A stretch of DNA of 64,000 bases from Micromonospora sp. Llam0 (GCF_003751085.1 NZ_RJJY01000001.1:1302001-1366000), one strand, 5' to 3'; shown: positions 26,005 to 35,133, counted from the first letter of the stretch. Notes: a model not told the origin generated them from the sequence alone. Program-made: numbers and translations.

Positions 26005-26089
26005 CATACCGCCCATGGCATGACCCAACTTCACCCGGCATCATTGACCTTTTGTCACCATTGATGGCGATGTGAAGGAGGATCCATCC

Positions 26090-27343
26090 GTGCATCCGGT
26101 TGTCTGGACGGTGCTCGTTACGGTCGCGGCGGCGGTACTCGCGGTGACCGTGGTGGCGATCGGCCACCGGGTCGTCCGGCGTCTCGGCCGACGTTCCGTA
26201 CTGCTCGCCGAGGTCTCGACCCACGCGCACCGGGCGACGCTGGTGGCCGCCACCGTGACGGCCATTCAGCTCGCGGTCCGCTTCTCGACCGGCTACGCGG
26301 TCGGTGAGCCGTGGCGGCGTACCACCTTGCACCTGCTGGTCCTCGCGATGATCGCGGCTTGTGCCTGGCTGGTCGGGGCGCTGCTGCTGGCCATGGAGGA
26401 CACCACGCTGGCCCGGTTCCGCACCGACGTGCCGGACAACCGGCACGCCCGTCGGCTGCACACCCAGGTGGTGATGCTGCGCCGGGTCACCATCGCGGTG
26501 ATCGTCATCCTCGCCGTCGGGGTGATGCTGATGACCTTTCCGGCCGTACGCGGTGTCGGCGCGAGCCTGCTCGCCTCCGCCGGAGTGATCGGTGTGGTCG
26601 GCGCGCTGGCCGCACAGAGCCTGCTGAGCAACGTCATCGCCGGGCTGCAGCTGGCCTTCAGCGACGCGGTCCGCATCGACGACGTCGTGGTGGTCGAGGG
26701 TGAGTGGGGCCGGATCGAGGAGTTGACCCTCAGCTACGTGGTGGTGCACATCTGGGACGATCGGCGGCTGATCCTGCCCACCTCCTACTTCACCACCACG
26801 CCGTTCCAGAACTGGACCCGGACCAAGGCCGCGGTGCTCGGCACCGCCGAGTTCGACCTGGACTGGTCGGTTCCGGTGCAGGCCATGCGGGAGGAACTGC
26901 GCCGGCTGGTGGAGGGCACCGAACTGTGGGACGGCCGGGTGTGTGTGCTGCAGGTGACCGACGCGACCGGCGGTACGGTCCGGCTGCGGGCCCTGGTCAG
27001 CGCCGCCGACTCGCCGAGCCTGTGGGATCTGCGGTGCCAGGTCCGCGAACACCTGGCCAGCTGGGTCCGCGAACAGCGACCGACCGCGCTGCCCCGGTGG
27101 CGGGCCGAGGTCGGCGACGGGGACAGCCTGCTGGACTGGCTGGACCTGCGGCACCGGCCGGTCACCGGCGGGCAGCGCAACGGCCGTCACCCGGCCGGAC
27201 CGGTTATGGCCACCCCCGGCGGCGGGCACGAGGTACCCGACGACGCCCGGCTGTTCGGCGGTGACGCTGAGGGCGACGCCCGTGCGTCGGTCTTCGTCGG
27301 ACCCGAGGAACCCGTCGCGGCGGATCACCGCCAGCAGGATTGA
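26090..27343 (+). CDS. MscS-family mechanosensitive ion channel protein
   Basis: 417 residues. Membrane helices lie near 3-25, 45-65, 80-100 and 130-150. The pore-lining helix TM3 (GVGASLLASAGVIGVVGALA) is followed by the family beta domain, starting AQSLLSNVIAGLQLAFSDA and VRIDDVVVVEGEWGRIEEL. It should open under membrane tension and release osmolytes. GTG 26090 was chosen over 26072 because AAGGAGG lies eight bases before it. The last 60 residues are a hydrophilic, poorly conserved tail. Confidence 0.9.
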   Translation: MHPVVWTVLVTVAAAVLAVTVVAIGHRVVRRLGRRSVLLAEVSTHAHRATLVAATVTAIQLAVRFSTGYAVGEPWRRTTLHLLVLAMIAACAWLVGALLLAMEDTTLARFRTDVPDNRHARRLHTQVVMLRRVTIAVIVILAVGVMLMTFPAVRGVGASLLASAGVIGVVGALAAQSLLSNVIAGLQLAFSDAVRIDDVVVVEGEWGRIEELTLSYVVVHIWDDRRLILPTSYFTTTPFQNWTRTKAAVLGTAEFDLDWSVPVQAMREELRRLVEGTELWDGRVCVLQVTDATGGTVRLRALVSAADSPSLWDLRCQVREHLASWVREQRPTALPRWRAEVGDGDSLLDWLDLRHRPVTGGQRNGRHPAGPVMATPGGGHEVPDDARLFGGDAEGDARASVFVGPEEPVAADHRQQD

Positions 27344-27393
27344 CCAAGGTCCGGGCCGGGCATACAGCGGCGAACAGCGGGAAAGGAGGCACC

Positions 27394-27816
27394 ATGGCCG
27401 ACACTTTGCACCGGCCGCCCGCCGAGCGGTCCACCGCGGAACTCGTGCAACAGGCCGGTGAGCAGATATCGCGACTGGTGCGCGACGAACTCGCGCTCGC
27501 CCGTGCCGAACTGACCGAAAAGGGCAAACACGCCGGGTTGGGGATCGGGCTGTTCGGCGGTGGCGGGGTCGTCGCGCTCTACGGCCTCGGCGTGCTGATC
27601 GCCGCCGGCGTGCTGCTGCTCGCCCAGGCCTGGCCGCCGTGGCTGGCCGCCCTGGCCGTCGCGGTGCTGCTGTTCCTGATCGCGGGCGTGCTGGCGCTCG
27701 CCGGGCGACGGCAGGTCCGTCAGGCGGCGCCACCGGTGCCGACGGCGGCGGCGGACAGCGTACGGGCGGATGTGACGGTGGTCGGTGCGGCGATGAAACG
27801 GGGGCGGCAGTCGTGA
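27394..27816 (+). CDS. Phage holin family protein (actinobacterial holin-X/DUF1469)
   Basis: 140 residues. An amphipathic N-terminal helix (VQQAGEQISRLVRDELALAR, about 17-36) leads to two membrane helices (about 48-72 and 80-105), then a basic tail. This is the actinobacterial 'holin-X' layout, usually found, as here, beside DUF3618 and DUF4235 genes and not in prophages. The role is unknown. ATG 27394 follows AAAGGAGG. The downstream gene overlaps its stop. Confidence 0.88.
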   Translation: MADTLHRPPAERSTAELVQQAGEQISRLVRDELALARAELTEKGKHAGLGIGLFGGGGVVALYGLGVLIAAGVLLLAQAWPPWLAALAVAVLLFLIAGVLALAGRRQVRQAAPPVPTAAADSVRADVTVVGAAMKRGRQS

Positions 27817-28121
27817 CGTCGCACAACGGCAGGTCCGGTAACGGCACCGGCGATCTCGACCTGCTCCGGGCCGAGATCCGGCAGACCCGGGCCGAACTGG
27901 GCCAGACGGTGCAGGCGCTGGCTGCGAAGACCGACGTGAAGAACCGGCTGCGGCTGGGGGCCGACCGTGCCCGGCTGCGGCTGCGGGACTCGGCCCGCCA
28001 GGCGGCGGCCACGGCGCGCCGGCCCGACCGGCGTACCGTCGCGGTGCCGGCCCTGGTGGTGGCCGGCACGGTGGTGACCGTGGTACTGGTGTGGTTGACG
28101 AGGAGAGGGAGGCGCGGGTGA
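27813..28121 (+). CDS. DUF3618 domain protein
   Basis: 102 residues. The DUF3618 signature LDLLRAEIRQTRAELGQTVQ (about 13-32) is followed by ALAAKTDVKNRL, a basic middle and one C-terminal membrane helix (VPALVVAGTVVTVVLVWLT). The GTG start overlaps the holin-X stop (GTGA). It probably works with its two neighbours at the cytoplasmic membrane; no function is established. Confidence 0.87.
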   Translation: MTSHNGRSGNGTGDLDLLRAEIRQTRAELGQTVQALAAKTDVKNRLRLGADRARLRLRDSARQAAATARRPDRRTVAVPALVVAGTVVTVVLVWLTRRGRRG

Positions 28122-28390
28122 GCAAACCGGTCAACAAGTTGGCCTACCGGCCGGTCGGCCTGGTGCTCGGCCTGGCGGCGGGTGCCCTGGCCGGGGCGAT
28201 ATTCCGGCAGGTGTGGAAGCTCGCCGCCGGCGACGACGAGGCGCCGAACGCCATCGACGAGGAGCGTGGTTGGGGCGAGGTGCTGGCCGCCGCCGCACTG
28301 CAGGGGGCGATCTTCTCAGTCGTCCGGGCCGCTGTGGATCGCGGCGGCGCGACCGGGGTGCGCCGGCTCACCGGCCGTTGGCCGTCGTGA
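28118..28390 (+). CDS. DUF4235 domain membrane protein
   Basis: 90 residues. Signature 'KLAYRPVGLVLGLAAGALAG' at the N-terminus, FRQVWKLAAGDDEAPNA in the middle, and a second hydrophobic helix (VLAAAALQGAIFSVVRAAV). GTG 28118 overlaps the DUF3618 stop and follows GAGAGGGAGG; the earlier in-frame GTG at 28091 lies inside the upstream gene. It is the last gene of the trio. Confidence 0.87.
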   Translation: MSKPVNKLAYRPVGLVLGLAAGALAGAIFRQVWKLAAGDDEAPNAIDEERGWGEVLAAAALQGAIFSVVRAAVDRGGATGVRRLTGRWPS

Positions 28391-28504
28391 GCGCCGCCGC
28401 TGGTCAGGCGTGCGACAGCCGGGCCGGGTCGGGCCCGGGTGACGACCAGATTCGGGCACGCCACGAGGGCGTGAACGGCGTCTCAGGTCACATGTCGGAG
28501 ACGT

Positions 28505-28680
28505 TCGTCAGGTAGGCTGTGCGAAGTTTTTGCGTACGTGGTTTGCTGTCCACGCTGTTGCGAGACAGCGTGGGTTGAGAGAAGTCCTCCTTCACCGGGG
28601 GCCACCTCAGGCGCCGCTGCTCGAAAACGGCCAACCGGCCGCACGGCGTGCTTGGCCGCCAGTTTCAGAAGGAGATACAC
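28505..28680 (+). promoter_or_regulatory. Structured leader of the cold-shock gene
   Basis: About 175 bases precede the csp start. It contains a perfect 9-bp hairpin (28550-28558 with 28565-28573, arm CCACGCTGT). The first five bases of its left arm can instead pair with CGTGG at 28537-28541, giving two exclusive folds. The leader ends in a strong AGAAGGAG ribosome site seven bases before ATG. Cold-shock mRNAs are known to carry temperature-responsive leaders; that this one does so is inference. Confidence 0.45.
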
Positions 28681-28884
28681 ATGGCGCAGGGAACCGTGAA
28701 GTGGTTCAACGCAGACAAGGGCTTCGGCTTCATCACCGTCGACGGCGGGGGTGCTGACGTGTTCGTCCACTTCTCGGCCATCCAGACCAGCGGCTACCGC
28801 ACGCTGGAGGAGAACCAGCGGGTCGAGTTCGAGATCGCCCAGGGCCAGAAGGGTCCGCAGGCCGAGCAGGTCCGCCCGATCTGA
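28681..28884 (+). CDS. Cold-shock protein (CspA family)
   Basis: 67 residues, a single OB fold. The RNA-binding motifs KGFGFITV (RNP1) and VFVHFSAI (RNP2) are intact, and the N-terminus [10 protein letters not shown] is canonical. It binds single-stranded RNA/DNA and melts RNA structure, often at low temperature. The leader is long and structured, and a perfect palindrome 57 bases after the stop probably terminates the transcript. Confidence 0.96.
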   Translation: MAQGTVKWFNADKGFGFITVDGGGADVFVHFSAIQTSGYRTLEENQRVEFEIAQGQKGPQAEQVRPI

Positions 28885-28940
28885 CCTCGGTCGCCGGTGC
28901 CGTCCGGCGGTCGGGCTGGCACCGACCCGCGAAGGTCGTA

Positions 28941-28982
28941 GCGAGGGCCCCGTTGTTCCGGCCGGAACAACGGGGCCCTCGC
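28941..28982. terminator. Perfect 42-bp palindrome between convergent genes
   Basis: Two 21-base arms (left begins GCGAGGGCCCCGTTG) are exact reverse complements with no spacer. It lies between csp (+) and the aldo/keto reductase (-), whose 3' ends face each other, so it fits a bidirectional intrinsic terminator. There is no U-tract, as is usual in high-GC actinobacteria. Confidence 0.75.
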
Positions 28983-29028
28983 TCGTGCGTGACTGGGCCC
29001 CTGCTCGTGCGCAGCGCCGGGCGGCGGG

Positions 29029-30012
29029 TCACCACCGGTGGTGCACCTGCGGCCGGATCAGGTCGTCGTAGACCTCCCGCACCGCCCGCTGGGTGGCGTC
29101 GTCCAGCGGGGTGAGCTCCGCGGCTGCCGCGTTCGCTTTCGCCTGGGCGGGGTTGCGGGCACCGGGGATCGCCACGGTCACCCCGGGCTGGTCGAGGACC
29201 CACCGCAGCGCGAACTGGGCCATAGTGGCCTGCGGCGGCACCAGCGGCGCGAGCCGACGCACCGCGGCCAACCCGGTGTGGAAATCGACCCCGGAGAACG
29301 TCTCGCCGACGTCGAACGCCGAGCCGTCCCGGTTGAAGGTGCGATGGTCGTCGGCGGCGAACCGGGTGTTCTCGTCGTACCGGCCGGAGAGCAGGCCACT
29401 GGCCAGCGGCACCCGGGCGATGATCCCGACCCCGGCGGCGGCAGCGGCCGGCAGCACCCGCTCCAGCGGCTTGAGTCGCAACGCGTTGAGGATGATCTGC
29501 ACGCTGGCCACGCCCGGCCGGGCGATCGCGGCCAGTGCCTCGTCGACCGTCTCCACACTCACGCCGTACGCGGCGATTCGCTGCTCGGCGACGAGGGTGT
29601 CCAGCGCGTCGTAGACCGCGTCGGTGCGCAGCACCTCGGTCGGCGGGCAGTGCAGCTGGACCAGGTCGAGGCGGTCCACCCCGAGGTTCGCCCGGGACCG
29701 GTCGGTCCAGGCCCGAAAGTTGTCCAGCACGTACGCGGACGGGTGCTGCGCTACCCGGCGTCCCATCTTGGTGGCGACGAACAGATCGTCGCCGGCCGAC
29801 TCCCGCAAGAACCGGCCGATGATCCGTTCGCTGCGCCCGTCGCCGTACACGTCGGCGGTGTCCAGGAAGGTGGTGCCGGCCTCGACGGCGGCGCGGAGCG
29901 TCGCATCCGCCTCGTCCTCGCTGACCGTCCCCCAGTCGGCGCCGAGCTGCCAGGCGCCCAGGCCGATTGTCCCTACCGTGCGGCCGAGCCGCGGAAACGT
30001 ACGCTTGTCCAC
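29029..30012 (-). CDS. Aldo/keto reductase
   Basis: 327 residues, TIM-barrel AKR. Catalytic positions: Asp in FLDTADVYGDG (Asp-Tyr pair at about 51-56), Lys in VATKMGRR (about 81), and His in LVQLHCPP (about 121). NADPH-binding residues are near the C-terminus in IPGARNPAQ. It should reduce aldehydes or ketones; the substrate is unknown. GTG start at 30012, facing the divergent deaminase gene. Confidence 0.92.
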   Translation of the reverse strand: MDKRTFPRLGRTVGTIGLGAWQLGADWGTVSEDEADATLRAAVEAGTTFLDTADVYGDGRSERIIGRFLRESAGDDLFVATKMGRRVAQHPSAYVLDNFRAWTDRSRANLGVDRLDLVQLHCPPTEVLRTDAVYDALDTLVAEQRIAAYGVSVETVDEALAAIARPGVASVQIILNALRLKPLERVLPAAAAAGVGIIARVPLASGLLSGRYDENTRFAADDHRTFNRDGSAFDVGETFSGVDFHTGLAAVRRLAPLVPPQATMAQFALRWVLDQPGVTVAIPGARNPAQAKANAAAAELTPLDDATQRAVREVYDDLIRPQVHHRW

Positions 30013-30105
30013 CGGGCGAGCCTAGACGACCGCCCGAACGGTACGCTCGGCGCAGCCGGGCCCCCGCCGGGGATGTCCGTTTCCCCGAGGAGGTCGAACG
30101 CCACG

Positions 30106-31170
30106 GTGAGCCAGCAACCGTCGTCTCCGCCCACGCTGTCGGAGGCTGCGCCCGCGCTGTCGGACTTCATCGCCGGGCTGCCGAAGGTCGAGTTGCACGT
30201 GCACCATGTCGGGTCGGCGTCGCCGCGGATCGTCGCCGAGCTGGCCCAGCGGCACGAGGGGCGGTCCCCGGTCCCCGCCGACGAGGCCGCGTTGGCCGAC
30301 TATTTCGTGTTCCGCGACTTCGCCCATTTCGTCGAGATCTACCTGAGCGTGGTCGATCTGATCCGCGACGACGAGGACGTCTGGGTGCTCACCCACGAGG
30401 TGGCCCGCGAGTTGGCCGCCCAGCAGGTCCGGTACGCCGAGCTGACGGTGACGCCGTACTCGCACGTACGGCGCGGCATTGCCGCGCCCGCGTTCTGCGC
30501 GGCGATCGAGGACGCCCGGCGACGGGCCCGCGCCGACTTCGGTATCGAGCTGCGCTGGTGTTTTGACATACCGGGGGAGGCGGGGCTGCCGGCGGCCGAG
30601 GAGACGCTGCGGATCTGCCTCGACGAGGCCCCGGACGGTCTGATCAGTTTCGGTCTGGGCGGGCCGGAGATCGGCGTCCCCCGGCCCCAGTTCAAGCCGT
30701 ACTTCGACCAGGCCCGGGCGGCCGGGCTGCATTCGGTGCCGCACGCCGGGGAGACCACCGGTCCGGAGACGGTCTGGGACGCGCTGCGCGAACTGGGCGC
30801 CGAGCGGATCGGCCACGGCACGTCCAGCGTGCGGGACCCGGAGCTGATGGCGTTCCTGGCGGAGCGGCGGATTCCGCTGGAGGTGTGCCCGACGTCCAAC
30901 CTGCGGACCGGGGCGGTGCCGCAGCTGGCCGCGCACCCGCTCGCCGACATGGTCGCCGCCGGTCTGCTGGTGACGATCAACTCCGACGATCCACCGATGT
31001 TCGGCACCAGCCTCAACCAGGAGTACGCGGTGGCCGCGTCCCTGCTGAGGGCCGGCCCGCAGCAGCTCGCCGGCCTGGCCCGTGACGCGGTGACCGCCTC
31101 GTTCCTGCCGGCCGCCGAGCAGCGGCGGCTGCGGGACGAGATCGACGGCTACCTGACGCAGGCGGCGTAG
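30106..31170 (+). CDS. Adenosine deaminase family protein (possibly 6-aminodeoxyfutalosine deaminase)
   Basis: 354 residues. Zinc and catalytic motifs: ELHVHHVGSASPR (about 24-36), PHAGET (about 212-217), GHGTS (about 235) and NSDDPPMFG (about 293-301). The His-Val-Gly-Ser-Ala variant and the FGLGGPEIGVPRPQF segment are those of a Streptomyces subgroup that includes enzymes shown to deaminate 6-aminodeoxyfutalosine in menaquinone synthesis; adenosine deamination is the other option. GTG 30106 lies 11 bases after AGGAGGT; ATG 30073 is the alternative. No other menaquinone genes are in the window. Confidence 0.85.
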   Translation: MSQQPSSPPTLSEAAPALSDFIAGLPKVELHVHHVGSASPRIVAELAQRHEGRSPVPADEAALADYFVFRDFAHFVEIYLSVVDLIRDDEDVWVLTHEVARELAAQQVRYAELTVTPYSHVRRGIAAPAFCAAIEDARRRARADFGIELRWCFDIPGEAGLPAAEETLRICLDEAPDGLISFGLGGPEIGVPRPQFKPYFDQARAAGLHSVPHAGETTGPETVWDALRELGAERIGHGTSSVRDPELMAFLAERRIPLEVCPTSNLRTGAVPQLAAHPLADMVAAGLLVTINSDDPPMFGTSLNQEYAVAASLLRAGPQQLAGLARDAVTASFLPAAEQRRLRDEIDGYLTQAA

Positions 31171-31367
31171 CCCGGGTCCTGCCAGCAGGCGAGGACCGCG
31201 ACCACCAGCGCGCCGATCACCGTCACCCAGCGCAGCACCTGCCGGGCGGTGATCGGCGCGGGCCCGTCCTCGTCGACGGTGGGTGACCCAGCGGGCGGTG
31301 ACCCGATGGCGGACGTACCCGACGGTGGCTCAGCGGCCGGCGGCGGCGCAGCGGCTGACGGTGACAC
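31149..31367 (-). CDS. Possible small single-span membrane protein
   Basis: 72 codons. There is a Pro/Ala/Ser-rich N-terminus, then one hydrophobic helix (VLRWVTVIGALVVAVLACW) and DPGYAA at the end. GTG 31367 follows GAGGCAGG. It overlaps the 3' end of the deaminase gene antisense by 22 bases. The start and the gene itself are uncertain. Confidence 0.4.
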   Translation of the reverse strand: MSPSAAAPPPAAEPPSGTSAIGSPPAGSPTVDEDGPAPITARQVLRWVTVIGALVVAVLACWQDPGYAACVR

Positions 31368-31381
31368 GTCGACCTGCCTCT

Positions 31382-31452
31382 GTCCAGGGTGGGCGCGCGG
31401 CGGGACGTCGGTGTTGGGGACCGGGCCCCGCCGCGCGCAAGCGTCCCTGGAC
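31382..31452. terminator. Long GC-rich hairpin in a 236-base intergenic gap
   Basis: The arms GTCCAGGG...GCGCGCGGCGGG and CCCGCCGCGCGC...CCCTGGAC pair over about 20 bp with a small internal loop. It stands between the end of the histidine kinase gene (-) and the deaminase/small-protein genes, and is a plausible terminator. The rest of 31368-31603 shows no gene. Confidence 0.6.
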
Positions 31453-31603
31453 TGGGGATTCGGGACGGTACTGCGGGTGAGTCGTCCAGGAACGCCGATG
31501 GGTTCGGAGCAGATGCTGCCATCCGGCGCGGGGCGTGCGGAACGACGTTAATCCAGACCTAAGGAATACTTGTGCCGGCGAAGACCCGGCCGTGATCTGC
31601 CGG

Positions 31604-33028
31604 TCAGCGCGGCGTCGGCCGGCGACGGGTGCGGCCCCGCTCCCGCTCCCGGTCGCGTTCCCGGGCCAGCCGGCCGACCAGCCCGAACCGGCTCACCGGG
31701 CGGGGCGGGGCGGCCTCGGCGTCGGCGAGCAGCATCACCACGCTCGCCCCACCGAGCCGGGCCCGGTCCAGGCTGACCGACCCGTTCGCCTGCAACGCCA
31801 CCCGCCGGGCGATGTCCAGGCCGAGCCCGGTGGAGCCCTGGTCGCTGGCCCCGCGCCGCAGTGCCCGGTCCGGATTGGCGATGCCCGGCCCGGCGTCGTC
31901 GACCCGGATCGCCACGTACCCGTCCCGGCGGGACACCGCCACCTCGAACGCGGTGCCCTGCGGTGTGTAGCGGAACACGTTGCCGAGCACCGCGTCGAGC
32001 GCGGCCGCCAGCTCGGCCCGGGGCACCGGCACCGGGGTCCGCAGCTGCGCGCCGATCACGTTGTACGGCCGGTTCTGGTCGCCGGCCAACGCCGACCAGA
32101 AGACCATCCGGTCGCGGACCACCTCGGCGACGTCGCAGCTGCCCTGGCCGACCTCCTGGGTGACCGTCTTACGGGTCGTGTTGATCAGAACGTCGACCTC
32201 GCCCTCCAGGGTGACGATCGCCTGACGGATCCGGCGGATCGTCCGCCGCCGGTCCAGCTCGGCCTCGCTGAACGAGCCGACGCTGGTGTCGTCGGAGTCG
32301 AGCGCGTCGGCGTCCAGCCGCAGCACGGTCAGCGGGGTGCGTAGCCGGTGGGACAGGTCGGCGACGAGTTCACGTTCGTCGGTACGGGAGGTGACCAGCC
32401 GGTCCGCCATCCGGTTGAACGCGTACCCGGCCTCGGCCAGCTCGCGCGGCCCGTCAGGCTGGATGCGTACCGCCAGATCCCCGTCACCGACCGCCATCGC
32501 CGCCTCGACCAGCCCTTTCGCCGCGGCGACAGCGCGCGCGGCGATCCGGTCCACGACGATGACCGAGCAGACGACGAGGCCTGCGGCGATGCCGACCAGC
32601 AGCAGCCAGGTGCCGGCCGCACCCCGGTTGAGCTCGCCGTCGGCGACGAAGACCTCGACGACGGTGACCGCGTCACCGACAGTGACCGGCTCCAGGTGCA
32701 GCACCCCGCCGTCGGTCGCCACCACCGTCGGCCCGGTGCCGGCGGCGGCCTCGGTGACCTGCTGGCTGGTCGCCCGTACGGTGCCGGCCGGGTCGAGCCC
32801 GTGCACCACCGGCTGCCGGTCGGTGCTCTCGCCGAGACCGGCCACGGCCCGACGGACCCCTTCCGGGTCGTTGCTGACCGCCAACGCGCCGCGTACCACG
32901 GCGGCACGCCGGGCCGCGTCGGCCAGTGCCTGCTCACGGGTCTCCCGCTGCAGCTGCAGGCCGAGCGGGATCAGGAAGACCAACGCGATGATCGAAGCCA
33001 TGCCGGCCCCGAGGTAGGCCAGTGCCAA
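31604..33028 (-). CDS. Sensor histidine kinase
   Basis: About 474 residues. A first membrane helix (about 8-30), an extracytoplasmic sensor region (about 31-145) and a second helix (about 148-172) are followed by HAMP-like sequence. The phospho-acceptor motif is ADLSHRLRTPLTVLR, and the ATPase has LGNVFRYTPQG (N box), DDAGPGI (G1) and GSTGLGL (G2). A highly charged Arg/Glu tail ends the protein. The start is uncertain: TTG 33028, two bases after the regulator stop, keeps the first helix intact. It pairs with the response regulator upstream; no signal can be named. Confidence 0.87.
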   Translation of the reverse strand: MALAYLGAGMASIIALVFLIPLGLQLQRETREQALADAARRAAVVRGALAVSNDPEGVRRAVAGLGESTDRQPVVHGLDPAGTVRATSQQVTEAAAGTGPTVVATDGGVLHLEPVTVGDAVTVVEVFVADGELNRGAAGTWLLLVGIAAGLVVCSVIVVDRIAARAVAAAKGLVEAAMAVGDGDLAVRIQPDGPRELAEAGYAFNRMADRLVTSRTDERELVADLSHRLRTPLTVLRLDADALDSDDTSVGSFSEAELDRRRTIRRIRQAIVTLEGEVDVLINTTRKTVTQEVGQGSCDVAEVVRDRMVFWSALAGDQNRPYNVIGAQLRTPVPVPRAELAAALDAVLGNVFRYTPQGTAFEVAVSRRDGYVAIRVDDAGPGIANPDRALRRGASDQGSTGLGLDIARRVALQANGSVSLDRARLGGASVVMLLADAEAAPPRPVSRFGLVGRLARERDRERERGRTRRRPTPR

Positions 33029-33030
33029 CC

Positions 33031-33720
33031 TCAGTCCGGTACCACCAGCCGGAAGCCGACCCCCCGCACGGTGCGCAGGTAGCGCGGCTTCGCTGCGGAT
33101 TCGCCCATTTTGCGGCGAAGCCAATAAAGATGCACGTCGATGGTCTGGTCCTCGCCGACCGACGGCTGCCGCCATACCTCCTCCAACAGCTCCCGGCGGG
33201 ACACTACCCGACCTGGGCGGGCGGCCAGATAGGCCAGCAGGTCGAACTCCTTGCGGGTCAGCGCCAAGGCCTCGCCGTCCAGCGTGGCGCTGCGTTCGCC
33301 GACGTCGACCCGCAGCCCGCCCACCTGGTGCACGGCGGGCGGCACCGACCGGCTCGCCCGGCCGGCCCGGCGCAGCACCGTGGTGATCCGGGCGTCCAGG
33401 TGCGCGCCGGTGAACGGCTTGACCATGTAGTCGTCGGCCCCGGCCCGCAGCAGCCGGACGATCGCCTGCTCGTCGTCGCGGGCGGTGGCGATGATGATCG
33501 GCACGTCGGTGATGCCGCGCAGCATCCGCAACGCGTCCGACCCGTCCAGGTCCGGCAGACCCAGGTCGAGAACCACCAGGTCGGGGGTTTCCGCGGCGAC
33601 CCGGCGTAACGCGTCCAGGGCGGTGCCGACCGCATGGACCGCGTGCCCGCGGTCGGCCAGCGAGCGCAACATGGCGCCGCGCACAACGTGGTCGTCTTCG
33701 ACCAGGAGCACCGTAGCCAC
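33031..33720 (-). CDS. OmpR-family response regulator
   Basis: 229 residues. The receiver domain (1-115) has the acidic pair DD (residues 8-9), phospho-acceptor Asp in LVVLDLGLPDLDG (about 51) and Lys in VKPF (about 100). The C-terminal winged helix has LTRKEFDLLAYLA, RELLEEVW and the DNA-contact end VRGVGFRLV. It should control transcription in response to the adjacent kinase. GTG start at 33720. Confidence 0.93.
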   Translation of the reverse strand: MATVLLVEDDHVVRGAMLRSLADRGHAVHAVGTALDALRRVAAETPDLVVLDLGLPDLDGSDALRMLRGITDVPIIIATARDDEQAIVRLLRAGADDYMVKPFTGAHLDARITTVLRRAGRASRSVPPAVHQVGGLRVDVGERSATLDGEALALTRKEFDLLAYLAARPGRVVSRRELLEEVWRQPSVGEDQTIDVHLYWLRRKMGESAAKPRYLRTVRGVGFRLVVPD

Positions 33721-33844
33721 CTCACGACCGTACTGCCCCTGGCAAGTCGGTGGTGCCCGCGCCGGCCGCGCACGGTGGCGCAGCCCGACGTACGCCGCGG
33801 TCCCGTCGACGGCGGTCGGTGCGACCCACGCCGGCCGCGACGGC

Positions 33845-34987
33845 TCAGGGCAGCCGCAACACCCAGCGGTACGCCTGCACCAGCCCGGTGTCGAAGCCGG
33901 CCGCCGACCCCCACAGGAAGATCCGGAACCGCCGGTACATCGGCTCCCCCCAGCGCTGCACCACCTCGTCCCGGGCGGCGTCCAGCCGCCGGGCCCATTC
34001 CCGGCAGGTCAGGTAGTAGTTGTGCCGGTCGTCGGCGATGCTGCACAGCTCGAACGGGGAGCGGGCGACGTGCCGCAGATACTGGTGCAGCAGCAGCGGC
34101 GCGGACCGGCCCGGATAGATGTAGCGCTTCATGAACGCCGACGCGACGTGCTTGCGCCGCATCGCCAGCGCGTCGAGGTAGACGCGCCCGCCGGGCCTGA
34201 GCAGCTCCGCGTACTTGCGCAGGCTGCGGCGGTAGTCCGGCAGGTGCTCGGTCACCCCCATGTTGACGATCGCGTCGTAGCGACGCTCGTCGGTGAAGCC
34301 GAAGATGTGCTGACGCACCACCCGTACGTCGAGTTGCTCCCGCTCGAACAGGTCGACGAGGTAGCGTTCCGACTCCCGCGACAGGGTCGTGGTGGTCACC
34401 TCGATGCCGTGCCGGGCCGCGTGTTCGGCGAACGCACCCCAGCCACCGCCGACCTCCAGCACCCGGTCACCCGGCTTGACCCCGATCGCCTCCAGCGCCA
34501 GGTCCATCTTGCGGGTCATCGCGTCCTCGAGCGGCTCGTCGTCGGCGGCGAACACGCCCTCCGTGTAGCAGCGGTGCCGGGTGTCGAGGAAGGTCAGGAA
34601 GAACTCCGACTCGGAGTCGTAGTGGTGGGAGATCGCCCGCCGGTCGTCCTCCCGCCGGCCGCGCAGCAGCCCGGTGAACACACCGGAGAACCGGGCCACC
34701 GGATGCAGATCGGTGAAGAACGCCCGCATCCGCAGCGCGGCGGACAGGTCACCCTCCACGTCCAGCCAGCCCTGCAGGTACGCCACGGCGACCGCGAACT
34801 GGTCCAACGCGGCCAGCGCCCGGGCGCCCCGGGGATGGCGCACGGCGATGGTGAACTGCGGATCGCCCGGGCCGAAGCGGTGCTCCGTTCCGGCGACGTC
34901 CAGTACGGCGAACGGCACCGGCCGCCGGCTGGCGAAAAATGAGTCGTACCGGCGCCGCAGAGCGCCGACCATGTCGGTGGCAGCCAC
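33845..34987 (-). CDS. Cyclopropane-fatty-acyl-phospholipid synthase-like methyltransferase
   Basis: 380 residues. The family entry motif is [17 protein letters not shown] (about 119-135), the SAM-binding motif is [16 protein letters not shown] (about 168-183), and NMGVTEHL and FMKRYIYPG follow. Enzymes of this class add methylene or methyl groups to double bonds of membrane lipids; some actinobacterial relatives act on other acceptors. GTG 34987 is divergent from thrS. Confidence 0.87.
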   Translation of the reverse strand: MAATDMVGALRRRYDSFFASRRPVPFAVLDVAGTEHRFGPGDPQFTIAVRHPRGARALAALDQFAVAVAYLQGWLDVEGDLSAALRMRAFFTDLHPVARFSGVFTGLLRGRREDDRRAISHHYDSESEFFLTFLDTRHRCYTEGVFAADDEPLEDAMTRKMDLALEAIGVKPGDRVLEVGGGWGAFAEHAARHGIEVTTTTLSRESERYLVDLFEREQLDVRVVRQHIFGFTDERRYDAIVNMGVTEHLPDYRRSLRKYAELLRPGGRVYLDALAMRRKHVASAFMKRYIYPGRSAPLLLHQYLRHVARSPFELCSIADDRHNYYLTCREWARRLDAARDEVVQRWGEPMYRRFRIFLWGSAAGFDTGLVQAYRWVLRLP

Positions 34988-35133
34988 GGCGTCAATCTAA
35001 CGCCGGAACCGGGTCGACGTCAGGCGTTGCAACAGGACCGACACCCGGTCACACCGACGGGGGGCGATAGCATCATGGCCGGCCGGGCCCGCCCGGGCCG
35101 TCGGAGCACCGTCGCCGGCCGGCCCGTGCCGGA

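Noticed and set aside
27394..28390. Holin-like gene as a sign of a prophage
   Set aside because: No phage structural, integrase or lysis genes are near; the holin-X/DUF3618/DUF4235 trio is a normal chromosomal set in actinobacteria.
28668..28683. AGAAGGAGATACACATG before csp resembles an expression-vector ribosome site
   Set aside because: Flanking DNA is continuous genomic sequence and strong AAGGAGAT sites are normal for cold-shock genes; no vector sequence is seen.
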